A stretch of 64,000 nucleotides of DNA, taken from contig NZ_CP069303.1 of the NCBI RefSeq assembly GCF_016839145.1, positions 1,922,001 to 1,986,000 of the forward strand. The letters run 5' to 3'. This document shows positions 43,719 to 53,286 of this stretch, piece after piece (position 1 is the stretch's first letter; the number at the start of each line of letters is the position of its first letter). The stretch is from Shinella sp. PSBB067 (GTDB lineage: Bacteria; Pseudomonadota; Alphaproteobacteria; Rhizobiales; Rhizobiaceae). A model generated the notes under the pieces. The model ran no database searches. It was not told the origin of the DNA and worked only from the letters and a program-made list of their open reading frames with translations. Position numbers and translations under genes: made by a program.

Positions 43719-44618
43719 TTGACGCCCAACACAGCATCCATGACGGTGTCGGATGTGATCAATGCCCACTTCGATGCGCTGACGCGTGCCGAAAGGCAGC
43801 TGGCCACATCGCTGCTCGACAATTATCCCGTCTCCGGCCTCGGCTCGATCACGACGGTCGCGGAAAACGCCGGCGTGTCGACGCCGACGGTCGCGCGCAT
43901 GGTGCAGAAGCTCGGTTTCCGCGGCTTTCCGGACTTCCAGTCGCGCCTGCATCACGAGCTGGAAGCCACGCTGACCAGCCCGATCACCAAGCACGACCGC
44001 TGGGCGGCGAAAGCACCGGGCACCCATATCCTCAACCGCTTCGCCGACGCGATCATGACCAACCTGCGCCAGACGCTCGCGCATGTGGAGACCGCCGAAT
44101 TCGACGGCGCCAGCGCCCTTCTCGCCGACCGCCAGCGCAGCATCTACATCATCGGCGGCCGCATCACGAAGGCGCTCGCCGACTATCTCTTCACCCATCT
44201 CCAGGTCATCCGCCCGAACGTCACCCAGATCGCCTCCAATCCGAGTTCCTGGCCGCATTACGTGCTGAACATGAAGGCCGGCGACGTGCTCGTCATCTTC
44301 GACATCCGCCGCTACGAGCAGGAGATGGAGACGCTCGGGCGCGTGGCCCGCGAGCGCGGCGTGCAGATCGTGCTGTTCACCGACCAGTGGGCCTCGCCCG
44401 TCGCCAAGGTCGCGGCGAAGGTGTTCCGGGTCCATATCGAGGCGCCGTCGGCCTGGGACTCGTCCGTCGTGACGCTGTTCATCGTCGAGGCGCTGATCGA
44501 AGCCGTCCAGAGTTCGGGCTGGGAGGAAACCAGCGACCGAATGAAGACGCTGGAGGGTCTTTTCGAGGCCAGCCGGCTTTTTCGCAAGCCCCGGCCGGAA
44601 TTTCCCGGCAAGACCTGA
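43719..44618 (+). CDS. MurR/RpiR-family transcriptional regulator
   Basis: A 299-residue regulator with an N-terminal HTH_6 domain (about 10-85; TTVAENAGVSTPTVARMVQK is the helix-turn-helix) and a C-terminal SIS domain (about 125-265; IIGGRITKALADYLF and the VLVIFDIRRYEQE strand). The SIS domain usually binds a phosphosugar or related ligand. The best start is TTG at 43719, since AGGGGAATAAC precedes it; the next ATG at 43740 has no ribosome site. It lies between the TRAP cluster and an ABC importer and probably controls one or both. Confidence 0.9.
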   Translation: MTPNTASMTVSDVINAHFDALTRAERQLATSLLDNYPVSGLGSITTVAENAGVSTPTVARMVQKLGFRGFPDFQSRLHHELEATLTSPITKHDRWAAKAPGTHILNRFADAIMTNLRQTLAHVETAEFDGASALLADRQRSIYIIGGRITKALADYLFTHLQVIRPNVTQIASNPSSWPHYVLNMKAGDVLVIFDIRRYEQEMETLGRVARERGVQIVLFTDQWASPVAKVAAKVFRVHIEAPSAWDSSVVTLFIVEALIEAVQSSGWEETSDRMKTLEGLFEASRLFRKPRPEFPGKT

Positions 44619-44719
44619 CCGACATACGAAAAAACCGAAACAAAACTGTCACATAAGCTTCATACGCCGTAAGTATCACCTCGCCGCAGTTGCCTGACAC
44701 ACAAAAGGAGAACCCCGTG

Positions 44720-45823
44720 ATGTCACATACGAGACGCCTGCTTTCGCTCTCCACCGCCCTGGTGGTCGCGTCCACCTCGCTCGCCTTCGCCGAGCCGAGC
44801 GCGGAACTCATCGAAGCCGCAAAGAAGGAAGGCATGCTCACGACGGTCGCCCTTCCGCACGACTGGTGCGGCTACGGCGACGTCATCGCCGCCTTCAAGG
44901 CGAAATATCCGGAAATCCAGGTCAACGAACTGAACCCCGACGCCGGCTCCGCCGACGAGATCGAGGCCATCAAGGCCAACAAGGACAACAAGGGCCCGCA
45001 GTCGCCCGACGTGATCGACGTCGGCCTCGCCTTCGGCCCCTCCGCCAAGGAAGAAGGCCTGCTGCAGCCCTACAAGGTTTCCACCTGGGACGAGATCCCG
45101 GACACCATCAAGGATGCCGAAGGCTACTGGTACGGCGACTATTACGGCGTGATGGCCTTCCTCGTGAACAAGGACCTCGTCGCCAATTCGCCGAAGGACT
45201 GGGCCGACCTCCTGAAGCCGGAATATTCCGGCCAGGTGGCGCTTGCCGGCGACCCGCGCGCATCGAACCAGGCCATCCTCGGCGTTCTCGCCGCCGGCCT
45301 CGGCAAGGGCGCGAAGGCCGGCAAGGAAGCCGGCGAAGCTGGCCTTGCCTATTTCGCCGAGATGAACAAGGCCGGCAACTTCGTTCCGGTCATCGGCAAG
45401 TCCGGCACGCTCGCCCAGGGCTCGACCCCGATCGTCGTCGCCTGGGACTACAACGCGCTGAGCTGGGCCAAGACGCTCAACGGCAACCCGCCGACGGAAG
45501 TCATCGTTCCGGAATCGGGCGTTCTGGCCGGCGTCTACGTCCAGGGCATCTCGGCCTATGCGCCGCACCCGAACGCCGCCAAGCTGTGGATGGAGCATCT
45601 CTATTCCGACGAAGGCCAGCTCGGCTGGCTGAAGGGCTATTGCCATCCGGCACGCTTCAACGCCATGGTCAAGGCCGGCAAGGTTCCGCAGGACCTGATC
45701 GACGCCCTGCCGCCGGCGGCTTCCTATGAGAAGGCCTACTTCCCGACGCTCGAGGAAGTGGATGCCAACAAGGCCGCCGTCACCGGCGCATGGGACAGCG
45801 TCGTCGGCGCGAACGTGCAGTAA
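44720..45823 (+). CDS. ABC transporter substrate-binding protein (extracellular family 1)
   Basis: A 367-residue periplasmic binding protein with a Sec signal ending SLAFA (about residue 24). The mature N-terminus EPSAELIEAAKKEGMLTTVA and DPRASNQAILGVL resemble the AfuA/PotD-like cluster that binds Fe(III), polyamines or phosphonates; the ligand is not evident. AAGGAG precedes either GTG 44717 or ATG 44720. It is the first gene of a binding protein-permease-permease-ATPase operon. Confidence 0.87.
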   Translation: MSHTRRLLSLSTALVVASTSLAFAEPSAELIEAAKKEGMLTTVALPHDWCGYGDVIAAFKAKYPEIQVNELNPDAGSADEIEAIKANKDNKGPQSPDVIDVGLAFGPSAKEEGLLQPYKVSTWDEIPDTIKDAEGYWYGDYYGVMAFLVNKDLVANSPKDWADLLKPEYSGQVALAGDPRASNQAILGVLAAGLGKGAKAGKEAGEAGLAYFAEMNKAGNFVPVIGKSGTLAQGSTPIVVAWDYNALSWAKTLNGNPPTEVIVPESGVLAGVYVQGISAYAPHPNAAKLWMEHLYSDEGQLGWLKGYCHPARFNAMVKAGKVPQDLIDALPPAASYEKAYFPTLEEVDANKAAVTGAWDSVVGANVQ

Positions 45824-45834
45824 GCCCCATCCCT

Positions 45835-45863
45835 CGTCGCCCCGGCTTCCGGCCGGGGCGACG
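45835..45863 (+). other. Perfect 12-bp hairpin after the binding-protein gene
   Basis: CGTCGCCCCGGC (45835-45846) pairs perfectly with GCCGGGGCGACG (45852-45863) around a 5-base loop, without a T-run, 11 bases after the stop. Such intra-operon stems usually stabilise the binding-protein transcript and reduce downstream expression. Confidence 0.7.
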
Positions 45864-45907
45864 ATCGCGGTCTGCCAATGACGGCAACCCCATCCGAGGT
45901 TTTCCTG

Positions 45908-46798
45908 ATGTCATCAGACAGTTCAGCCGCCAGCCAGCCGACGCGGGAGCCCTTCCGCCTCCCGCTGCATTGGCTCGGCGCGGCGCCGTTCGCCATCTTC
46001 GTCCTGCTGTTCCTGATCATGCCGACGATGCGCATCGTGATCGGCGCCTTCCAGACGCCGGACGGCAGCTTCACGCTGGACAATATCCGCGGGCTGTTCA
46101 CGACGTCGATCCTGTCGGCCTACTGGATCTCCATCAAGATCTCCATCGCCTCCGCCCTCCTCGGCTGCCTGGTCGGCTTTTCGGTCGCCGCCGCCGTGGT
46201 GCTCGGCGGCTTGCCGAAATGGATCCGCGGCCCGCTGCTGACCTTCTCCGGCGTCGCCTCCAACTTCGCGGGCGTCCCGCTCGCCTTCGCCTTCCTGGCG
46301 ACCCTCGGCCCGGTCGGCCTCGTCTCGATGTTCCTGAAGACCCAGGTCGGCATCGACCTGCGCGCGCTCGGTTTCAACATCCTGTCCTTCTGGGGCCTGA
46401 CGATCACCTACCTGTTCTTCCAGATCCCGCTGATGATCCTCATCATCACGCCCGCGCTCGACGGCCTGAAGCGCGAATGGCGGGAAGCCGCCCAGATCCT
46501 CGGCGCGACGAACGGCCAGTACTGGCGCCTGGTCGCCTTCCCGATCCTGCTGCCCTCCTTCCTCGGCACGCTTGCGCTCCTCTTCGCCAACGCCTTCGGC
46601 GCCGTCGCGACCGCCATCGCGCTGACGGGCTCCTCGCTCTCCATCGTGCCGATCCTGCTCTTCGCGCAAATCCGCGGCGACGTGCTCGGCAATCCCCATC
46701 TCGGCTATGCGCTGGCCTTCGGCATGATCGTCGTCACCGGCATCGCCAACACGATCTACATCTGGCTGCGCGCGCGCAGCGAAAGGTGGCTGAAATGA
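45908..46798 (+). CDS. ABC transporter permease 1 (polyamine/iron type)
   Basis: A 296-residue membrane subunit with about six helices and the BPD_transp_1 coupling motif EWREAAQILGATNGQYWRLVAFP (EAA loop, near residue 195). The start could also be ATG 45878; I prefer 45908, which has GAGG upstream. Its stop overlaps the next permease's ATG (ATGA). Confidence 0.88.
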   Translation: MSSDSSAASQPTREPFRLPLHWLGAAPFAIFVLLFLIMPTMRIVIGAFQTPDGSFTLDNIRGLFTTSILSAYWISIKISIASALLGCLVGFSVAAAVVLGGLPKWIRGPLLTFSGVASNFAGVPLAFAFLATLGPVGLVSMFLKTQVGIDLRALGFNILSFWGLTITYLFFQIPLMILIITPALDGLKREWREAAQILGATNGQYWRLVAFPILLPSFLGTLALLFANAFGAVATAIALTGSSLSIVPILLFAQIRGDVLGNPHLGYALAFGMIVVTGIANTIYIWLRARSERWLK

Positions 46799-47577
46799 AG
46801 AAGTTCTGGGCCTGGGGCGCCCTCATCGTCGGGCTGCTCTATTTCATCCTGCCGCTCCTCGGCATGACGAACTTCTCGCTGAAGATGCGCCGCGGCGTCT
46901 ATTCCTTCGATGCCTATGCGGTCGTCCTCAGCGACCCGCGCTTCCAGGAGACCTTCACCTATTCCGTCGTGATGGCGCTGTTCACCATCGCCTTCGGGGT
47001 GCTCCTCGTCGTGCCGACCGCCTACTGGGTTCGCCTCAAGCTGCCGGGCCTTCGGCCCTATGTCGAGTTCGTCACACTGCTGCCGCTGGTCATTCCCGCC
47101 ATCGTCATCGTCTTCGGCTATATCCGGCTCTACAACACCTCGAGCTGGCTGCCGCTGACGGGCTCGATCACCGGCACCAACATCCTCCTGATGTTCGGCT
47201 ATGCCACGCTGTCGCTGCCCTACATGTACCGCGCCGTGGACACGGGCCTTCGCTCCATCGACATCACCACGCTGACGGAGGCCGCCCAGAGTCTGGGCGC
47301 CGGCTGGACGACGATCCTCACGCGCATCATCCTGCCGAACGTGCTCGTCGCGGTCCTGTCGGGCGCCTTCCTGACCTTCGCCATCGTCATCGGCGAGTTC
47401 ACCATGGCCGCCCTCCTCAACCGCCCGGCCTTCGGCCCCTACATGCAGCTTCTCGGCGCCAACCGGGCCTATGAGCCGGCCGCGCTCGCCGTGATCGCCT
47501 TCGCCATCACCTGGGGCTGCCTCGGCCTGATCCAGCTTGTCTCCCGCTTCCAGAAGGGCGCGCAAAGCCCCGTCTAA
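46795..47577 (+). CDS. ABC transporter permease 2 (polyamine/iron type)
   Basis: A 260-residue membrane subunit with about six helices. The EAA coupling loop is LTEAAQSLGAGWTTILTRIILP (about 160-180). It is translated through a 4-base overlap with permease 1 and is followed 9 bases later by the ATPase gene. Confidence 0.88.
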   Translation: MKKFWAWGALIVGLLYFILPLLGMTNFSLKMRRGVYSFDAYAVVLSDPRFQETFTYSVVMALFTIAFGVLLVVPTAYWVRLKLPGLRPYVEFVTLLPLVIPAIVIVFGYIRLYNTSSWLPLTGSITGTNILLMFGYATLSLPYMYRAVDTGLRSIDITTLTEAAQSLGAGWTTILTRIILPNVLVAVLSGAFLTFAIVIGEFTMAALLNRPAFGPYMQLLGANRAYEPAALAVIAFAITWGCLGLIQLVSRFQKGAQSPV

Positions 47578-47586
47578 GGATTTTCC

Positions 47587-48648
47587 ATGAGTTTCCTCAC
47601 ACTCTCCAGCATCCAGAAGTCCTTCGGCCCGGTGCAGGTCGTCAAGGACTTCAACATGGCCATCGAGAAGGGCGAGTTCGTCTCCTTCCTCGGCCCGTCC
47701 GGCTGCGGCAAGACCACCATCCTGCGCATGATCGCCGGCTTCGAGACGCCTTCGGGCGGCACCATCACCATCGACGGCAAGAGCCAGGCGAACCTTCGCC
47801 CGAACCAGCGCAACATCGGCATGGTCTTCCAGGCCTATGCGCTCTTCCCGAACATGAACGTCGCGGAAAACGTCGCCTTCGGCCTCAAGGTCGCCGGCCG
47901 GCCGAAGGCCGAGATCGACGCCCGCGTCAAGGAGATGCTCGGCCTCATCAAGCTCGACCACCTCGCCGACCGCTACCCCTACCAGATGTCCGGCGGCCAG
48001 CAGCAGCGCGTGGCGCTCGCCCGCGCGCTCGCCCCCAAGCCCCAGGTCCTCCTCCTCGACGAACCGCTCTCGGCCCTCGACGCCAAGATCCGCGTGTCGC
48101 TGCGCGAGGAAATCCGCATGATCCAGCAGCAGCTCGGCATCACCACGGTCTTCGTCACGCATGACCAGGAAGAGGCATTGTCGATCTCCGACCGCATCGT
48201 CGTCATGAATGCCGGCAAGGCCGACCAGATCGGTACCCCGGCCGAGATCTACAACCGCCCCACCACCCGCTTCGTCGCCGGCTTCGTCGGCACGCTCAAC
48301 CTCATCGAGGCGAAGGTGGTGGACGCGGCCGCGAAGCGCGTCACCATCGGCGACCAGGGCGTCACCCTGCGCGAATCCGTCGGCAATGCGAAGGCCGGCG
48401 ACATGGTCTCGCTGGCGCTGCGCCCCGAAGCCGGCTCCATCGCTCCCGACGCCAAAGGCGATACGGCGCTGACGGGCGAAGTCGTCTCCTCCAACTTCCT
48501 CGGCTCGGTCATCCGCACCCGCATGAATGTCGGCGGCAGCGTCATCTCCTTCGACATGTTCAACAGCCCCGGCCTCGTGCCGCCGGCCGTCGGCGAAACG
48601 GTGACGCTGCGCTTCACCGCCGGCGACCTCCTGGTCATCCACGACTGA
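47587..48648 (+). CDS. ABC transporter ATP-binding protein (PotA/UgpC class)
   Basis: A 353-residue ATPase with Walker A GPSGCGKTT (39-47), signature MSGGQQQRVALARAL, Walker B VLLLDEPLSALD and the switch His in FVTHDQEEA. The C-terminal third is a TOBE/MOP regulatory domain (about 265-353). It completes the importer started at 44720 and is followed by an intrinsic terminator. Confidence 0.92.
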   Translation: MSFLTLSSIQKSFGPVQVVKDFNMAIEKGEFVSFLGPSGCGKTTILRMIAGFETPSGGTITIDGKSQANLRPNQRNIGMVFQAYALFPNMNVAENVAFGLKVAGRPKAEIDARVKEMLGLIKLDHLADRYPYQMSGGQQQRVALARALAPKPQVLLLDEPLSALDAKIRVSLREEIRMIQQQLGITTVFVTHDQEEALSISDRIVVMNAGKADQIGTPAEIYNRPTTRFVAGFVGTLNLIEAKVVDAAAKRVTIGDQGVTLRESVGNAKAGDMVSLALRPEAGSIAPDAKGDTALTGEVVSSNFLGSVIRTRMNVGGSVISFDMFNSPGLVPPAVGETVTLRFTAGDLLVIHD

Positions 48649-48655
48649 ACGCTCA

Positions 48656-48684
48656 TTCCACGCCTTGACGAAGGCGTGGAAAAA
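48656..48684 (+). terminator. Terminator of the ABC importer operon
   Basis: TTCCACGCCTT and AAGGCGTGGAA form an 11-bp stem with loop GACG, followed by an A/T-rich tail, 8 bases after the ATPase stop. Confidence 0.7.
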
Positions 48685-48747
48685 TCTGTCGTGAATCGTG
48701 GTTTTTGCGTCGCCCGCGGATTTGATCTGCGGGCGTTTGCCGTTTAG

Positions 48748-49464
<717 letters not shown>

Positions 49465-49582
49465 ATCGGTTTCTCAAGAAGCGGAATCGGCTCGTGAAGG
49501 CGAATCGATAAACCGTTGAAAAGACTCTGGAAGCCGGCATTGCGGCCGGGTCCAGCGTATTGAGAAACCTCGCTCCACTCGC

Positions 49583-49677
49583 TTCCGTCATCCTCGGCCT
49601 TGTGCCGGGGATCTGCCAACGCCTTGAAAAATAGCAACGTTTGCAGATGCTCGGGACAAGCCCGAGCATGACGGAAG
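49583..49677. repeat. Intergenic inverted repeat, family 2 (two-arm copy)
   Basis: Left arm 49583-49617 (TTCCGTCATCCTCGGCCTTG, then TGCCGGGGATCTGCC) and right arm 49643-49677 (GCAGATGCTCGGGACAAGCC, then CGAGCATGACGGAAG) are imperfect inverted copies about 35 bases long with a 25-base spacer. A single arm recurs at 28391-28422. It lies between convergent ribH and the LuxR-type gene and could act as a terminator. Confidence 0.7.
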
Positions 49678-49743
49678 AGAGGTTTGGGTACTTTATTAGC
49701 CGTCCGGGCCCGGCATTGCAGCCGAGCTTTCCCGCTCCTCCGT

Positions 49744-50541
49744 CTACGCCTGCAAGCTCTTCAGATAGATCGACAGCAACTGGATCTGCGACGAGATCCC
49801 CAGCTTGCGATAGACGTTCCGCCGGTGGACCTTCACCGTCCCCGTCGAAATATTCAGCTTGAGCCCGATCGATTCCGACGAATGCCCCTGCAGCACGAGC
49901 TCGATGATCGAGGCCTCGCGGTCGGTGAGGTTGAGCTTGCGCCAGACCTTGTCCGCCGCGCTCACCGGCTCGCTGCGCCGCCCGCGCCCCTGCCCCGCAA
50001 GCGCGAAGCGTTCCGCAAGGCCGCTCCAGGCCTGCCGCACGAAGGCGGCGACGAAGGGCTCGGCATCCGCCAGCAGCGCGAACTCGGCGGCCGGGAAGAC
50101 CCCCGTCTTCTCCCGCCGCATCAGCGAGACGACCACCGTCACGCCGTCGCCCGTGGGCGCGAAGAAGCCCAGTTCCTCGGCAAGCCGCGTCTGCGAGTAG
50201 TAGGTGCGGTAGTATTCGCTGGAGAAGAAGCGGTCCGGCGCGAGCTCCCGCATGCGGAAGACGCCGGCCCGGCCCGCCCGCGCCGTGTGATAGAACGGAT
50301 CGAGCAGGTACGGCCCCACCTGATAAAGCGTCACGAAGACGTGGTAATCGTCCGCATCGAAGGTGCTGAAGAGGTCGATCGGCCGGGCCTTGTCGCGATA
50401 GGCGAAGATGACCATGTCGTCGAAGCGCACGAGCGCCCGCGTCATCGCCAGCAGGGCTTCGCCAGCCTGCCCGTCGGAGCGTTCCGCCGCGTCCGTCCAG
50501 TCGGCGAGCGTGCGGAAGAGTGCCGTGAAATCGACCCGCAT
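49744..50541 (-). CDS. LuxR-type HTH transcriptional regulator
   Basis: A 265-residue regulator. The first 180 residues form an uncharacterised sensor region without an autoinducer-domain signature; the C-terminal LuxR-family HTH (about 200-262) reads LTDREASIIELVLQGHSSES, then IGLKLNISTGTVKVHRRNVY. It is divergent from the polyamine-type ABC importer at 50699, which it probably controls. Start ATG 50541 has GGGGGAG about 13 bases upstream. Confidence 0.85.
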   Translation of the reverse strand: MRVDFTALFRTLADWTDAAERSDGQAGEALLAMTRALVRFDDMVIFAYRDKARPIDLFSTFDADDYHVFVTLYQVGPYLLDPFYHTARAGRAGVFRMRELAPDRFFSSEYYRTYYSQTRLAEELGFFAPTGDGVTVVVSLMRREKTGVFPAAEFALLADAEPFVAAFVRQAWSGLAERFALAGQGRGRRSEPVSAADKVWRKLNLTDREASIIELVLQGHSSESIGLKLNISTGTVKVHRRNVYRKLGISSQIQLLSIYLKSLQA

Positions 50542-50640
50542 GGCGCTGATGCTCCCCCGATCCCCTTGCGGCGCGCGTTTTTCGCCGCGCCGGGATATAC
50601 TCCTTCCATAGCCGGTTTACGGATAAAATACCTCTCTCGG

Positions 50641-50650
50641 GGTATATACC
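50641..50650. promoter_or_regulatory. Short palindrome in the LuxR/ABC divergent region
   Basis: GGTATATACC is a perfect 10-base palindrome, and a related GGATATACTCC lies at about 50591. Both fall in the 157-base region between the regulator and the ABC operon and are possible half of an operator or promoter elements. Confidence 0.3.
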
Positions 50651-50698
50651 GCCCACCGGCGGCTGACTAGCATCCTCCCCGACGGTGGCTAAAGCGGC

Positions 50699-51817
50699 AT
50701 GAAGATCGCTTCGACGCAACAACCGCAGGGAACAGACGTGACATCCGCCTCCACGAACGACATCGAGTTCCGGTCGGTGACCAAGCGCTATGGCGCGGTG
50801 ACCGCGGTCTCCGACATAAACCTTTCCGTGCCGAAGGGTGCTTTCGTCGCGCTGCTCGGCCCGTCCGGCTGCGGCAAGACGACCTGCCTTCGCATGATCG
50901 GCGGCTTCGAGCAGCCGAGCGAGGGCGAGGTGCTGATATCAGGCACTATCGCCAACGGCGTGCCGGCCTATCGCCGCCCGGTCAACATGGTGTTCCAGCA
51001 ATATGCGCTCTTCCCGCATTTCGACGTGGAGAAGAACGTCGCCTACGGCCTGAAGCAGCTTCGCCCGAGGCTGCCGGCCGGGGAGATTTCCCGCCGCGTC
51101 GGCGAGGCGCTGGAGATGGTGCGCCTTTCCGGCTTCGCCAGGCGCCGCATCCATGAGATGTCCGGCGGTCAGCAGCAGCGCGTGGCGCTCGCCCGCGCGC
51201 TCGTCAACAAGCCCTCCGTGCTCCTCCTCGACGAGCCGCTCGCGGCCCTCGACAAGAAGCTGCGCACCGCCATGCAGATCGAGCTGCAGACGCTCCAGCG
51301 CGACCTCGGCATCACCTTCGTCCTCGTCACCCACGACCAGGAGGAGGCGCTGTCGATGAGCGACCTCGTCTGCGTCATGAGCGCCGGCCGCATCCGCCAG
51401 CTCGCGACGCCCCAGGAGGTCTACGACCGCCCGGCCGATCTCTTCGTCGCCGATTTCGTCGGCAAGACCAACCGTTTCGATGGCACGCTGGAGGCCGGCG
51501 GCACCATCCGCCTCGGCAATGGCACGGCCCTGCCCGCCCCGCGCGGCGATCTTCAGCCGGGCGCCGTCACCGTGGCGCTCCGACCCGAGGCGATCCGCCT
51601 TGCGCGCGGCGCGGCGGGCGCGACGACGCTGGAGGGCACCGTCACCCACCGCATCTTCCTCGGCTCGGCCGCCGAATATTCCATCGCCATCGACGGGCTG
51701 GGCGACCTCCTCGTCACCGCCGAACGCCATAACCAGTCGGAAAACGACCTCGTCGCGCCGGGCGAACGGGTCGCAATCAGCTTCGATCCCGGTACAGCGC
51801 ATATCTTTCCGGCCTGA
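50699..51817 (+). CDS. Polyamine-type ABC transporter ATP-binding protein (PotA-like)
   Basis: A 372-residue ATPase with Walker A GPSGCGKTT, signature MSGGQQQRVALARAL, Walker B VLLLDEPLAALD, switch His FVLVTHDQEEA and a C-terminal TOBE domain. ATG 50699 has no ribosome site, whereas an in-frame GTG at 50738 follows AGGGAACAGAC and would drop 13 residues, so GTG may be the true start. It is the first gene of an operon of ATPase, binding protein, two permeases and a dehydrogenase. Confidence 0.9.
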   Translation: MKIASTQQPQGTDVTSASTNDIEFRSVTKRYGAVTAVSDINLSVPKGAFVALLGPSGCGKTTCLRMIGGFEQPSEGEVLISGTIANGVPAYRRPVNMVFQQYALFPHFDVEKNVAYGLKQLRPRLPAGEISRRVGEALEMVRLSGFARRRIHEMSGGQQQRVALARALVNKPSVLLLDEPLAALDKKLRTAMQIELQTLQRDLGITFVLVTHDQEEALSMSDLVCVMSAGRIRQLATPQEVYDRPADLFVADFVGKTNRFDGTLEAGGTIRLGNGTALPAPRGDLQPGAVTVALRPEAIRLARGAAGATTLEGTVTHRIFLGSAAEYSIAIDGLGDLLVTAERHNQSENDLVAPGERVAISFDPGTAHIFPA

Positions 51818-51852
51818 GGGGAAACAGGCCCCAAACACAAGGGAACAGTGTG

Positions 51853-53019
51853 ATGTCGAAATGGTTCAGAGAGAATGCCCCGATCAGCGCCCATGAGCTG
51901 ACGGAAGAATTCATGCGCCTGAAGCGCGGCTCCGTCACGCGCCGCCACTTCCTCGGCGTCACCGGCCTCGGCCTTGCCGCCGCCGTGCTCGCCCGCCAGC
52001 CCGGCCTCTTCAATTCGGCCGCCTATGCGCAGCAGGAAGACCTCGGCTCGGCCATGTCCATCGCCACCTGGCCGAACTACCACGACCCCGCGACCTTCGA
52101 GGCCTTCACCGCCGAGACGGGCGTCGCCGTCGAGGTCAACGTCTTCGGCTCGAACGAGGAGATGCTGGCCAAGCTCCAGGCCGGCGGCACCGGCTGGGAC
52201 CTCTTCGTTCCCACCAACTACACGATCTCCACCTATGCCGGCCTCGGCCTGATCGACCCGCTCGACCTCTCCAGGGTGCCGAACTTCGACCAGAAGACCC
52301 AGAACACGCGCTTCACCAACGAGGGCACCGTCGACGGCAAGGTCTATGCGCTGCCGAAGAACTGGGGCACGACGGGCATCGCCGTCAATTCCGACAAGGT
52401 GAAGTCCAAGGTCACGAGCTGGAAGGAATTCTTCGAGATCGCCATGACCGAGGCGGACGGCCGCGCCATGGTGCACGACTACCAGCTCACCACCATCGGC
52501 AACGCCCTCGTCTCGCTCGGCTTCTCCTTCAACTCGGTCAAGCCCGCGGAGCTTGCCAAGGCCGAGGAGCTGCTGATCAAGGTCAAGCCGCACCTCTATG
52601 CCATCAACAGCGACTACCAGCCCTCCATGCGCGCCACCGACGCCTGGATGACCATGTGCTGGACAAACGACGGCGCGCAGCTCAACCGCGACATCCCGGA
52701 AATCCACTTCACGCTCGGCTCCGACGGCGGCGAGATCTGGTCGGACTTCTACGCCGTGCCGACGGCGGCCGCCAACAAGCCGGCCGGCTATGCGCTGCTC
52801 AACTACCTGATGGACCCGCAGCATGCGGTGAAGGAGCACATCGCCAACGGCGCGCCCACCACCGACAGCCGCGTCATCGCCCTGCTGCCGGCCGAGATCA
52901 CCGGCAACAAGATCGTCTATCCGGACGAGGCCGCGCTGACCCCGCTGGAATTCGGCGCCGCCGTGACGCTCACCGACCCGGCGCGCGCAGAGCTGATGGC
53001 ACGGTTCAAGTCGGCGTAA
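51853..53019 (+). CDS. Polyamine-type ABC substrate-binding protein, Tat signal
   Basis: A 388-residue periplasmic protein of the PotD/PotF family (spermidine/putrescine and related amines). The N-terminus is unusually long before the twin-arginine motif (SVTRRHFLGVTGLG, about residue 29), with the signal ending SAAYAQ. The mature part shows MSIATWPNYHDP, AGGTGWDLFVPTNYTIS and LPKNWGTTGIAVN, typical of PotD-like folds. A GTG lies immediately before the chosen ATG. It is followed by repeat hairpins before the permease genes. Confidence 0.87.
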   Translation: MSKWFRENAPISAHELTEEFMRLKRGSVTRRHFLGVTGLGLAAAVLARQPGLFNSAAYAQQEDLGSAMSIATWPNYHDPATFEAFTAETGVAVEVNVFGSNEEMLAKLQAGGTGWDLFVPTNYTISTYAGLGLIDPLDLSRVPNFDQKTQNTRFTNEGTVDGKVYALPKNWGTTGIAVNSDKVKSKVTSWKEFFEIAMTEADGRAMVHDYQLTTIGNALVSLGFSFNSVKPAELAKAEELLIKVKPHLYAINSDYQPSMRATDAWMTMCWTNDGAQLNRDIPEIHFTLGSDGGEIWSDFYAVPTAAANKPAGYALLNYLMDPQHAVKEHIANGAPTTDSRVIALLPAEITGNKIVYPDEAALTPLEFGAAVTLTDPARAELMARFKSA

Positions 53020-53024
53020 CGGAA

Positions 53025-53220
53025 AGGCCCCTCCCCACAAGGGAGAGGGGCTTACCGTGCCGCTCCGTTGGCATTCATTATGGAATGGTGAGCAAGCCTC
53101 CTCCTTCTCCCCCCTTGTGGGGGAGATGCCGGCAGGCAGAGGGGGTGGCCCCGCGAAGCCGGGGCGTTACGGCAAGCCCCCTCCCTAAATCCCTCCCCAC
53201 AAGGGGGAGGGATTTAACCA
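53025..53220. repeat. Cluster of GC-rich palindromic repeats inside the ABC operon
   Basis: Three stem-loop units occur: CCCCTCCCCACAAGGGAGAG near 53031-53051; TCTCCCCCCTTGTGGGGGAG near 53106-53127, followed by ATGCCGGCAGGCAGAGGGGG; and ATCCCTCCCCACAAGGGGGA near 53190-53214. The 267-base gap between binding protein and permease consists mostly of these. No gene is seen. They probably lower or stabilise parts of the polycistronic mRNA. Confidence 0.65.
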
Positions 53221-53286
53221 GCGGTACCCTCAGCATTCGATTTCGAACGGTAGGCAACCCTCGCAATTCGCAACAGGACCAACGCA

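Noticed and set aside
46756-48642. A 628-codon open frame on the minus strand over the ABC permease and ATPase genes
   Set aside because: The plus-strand genes have Walker and EAA motifs and operon overlaps; the antisense product is low-complexity.
49583-49677. CRISPR-like appearance of repeated palindromic units
   Set aside because: Only two inverted arms with one spacer and dispersed relatives; no regular direct repeats with unique spacers and no cas genes.
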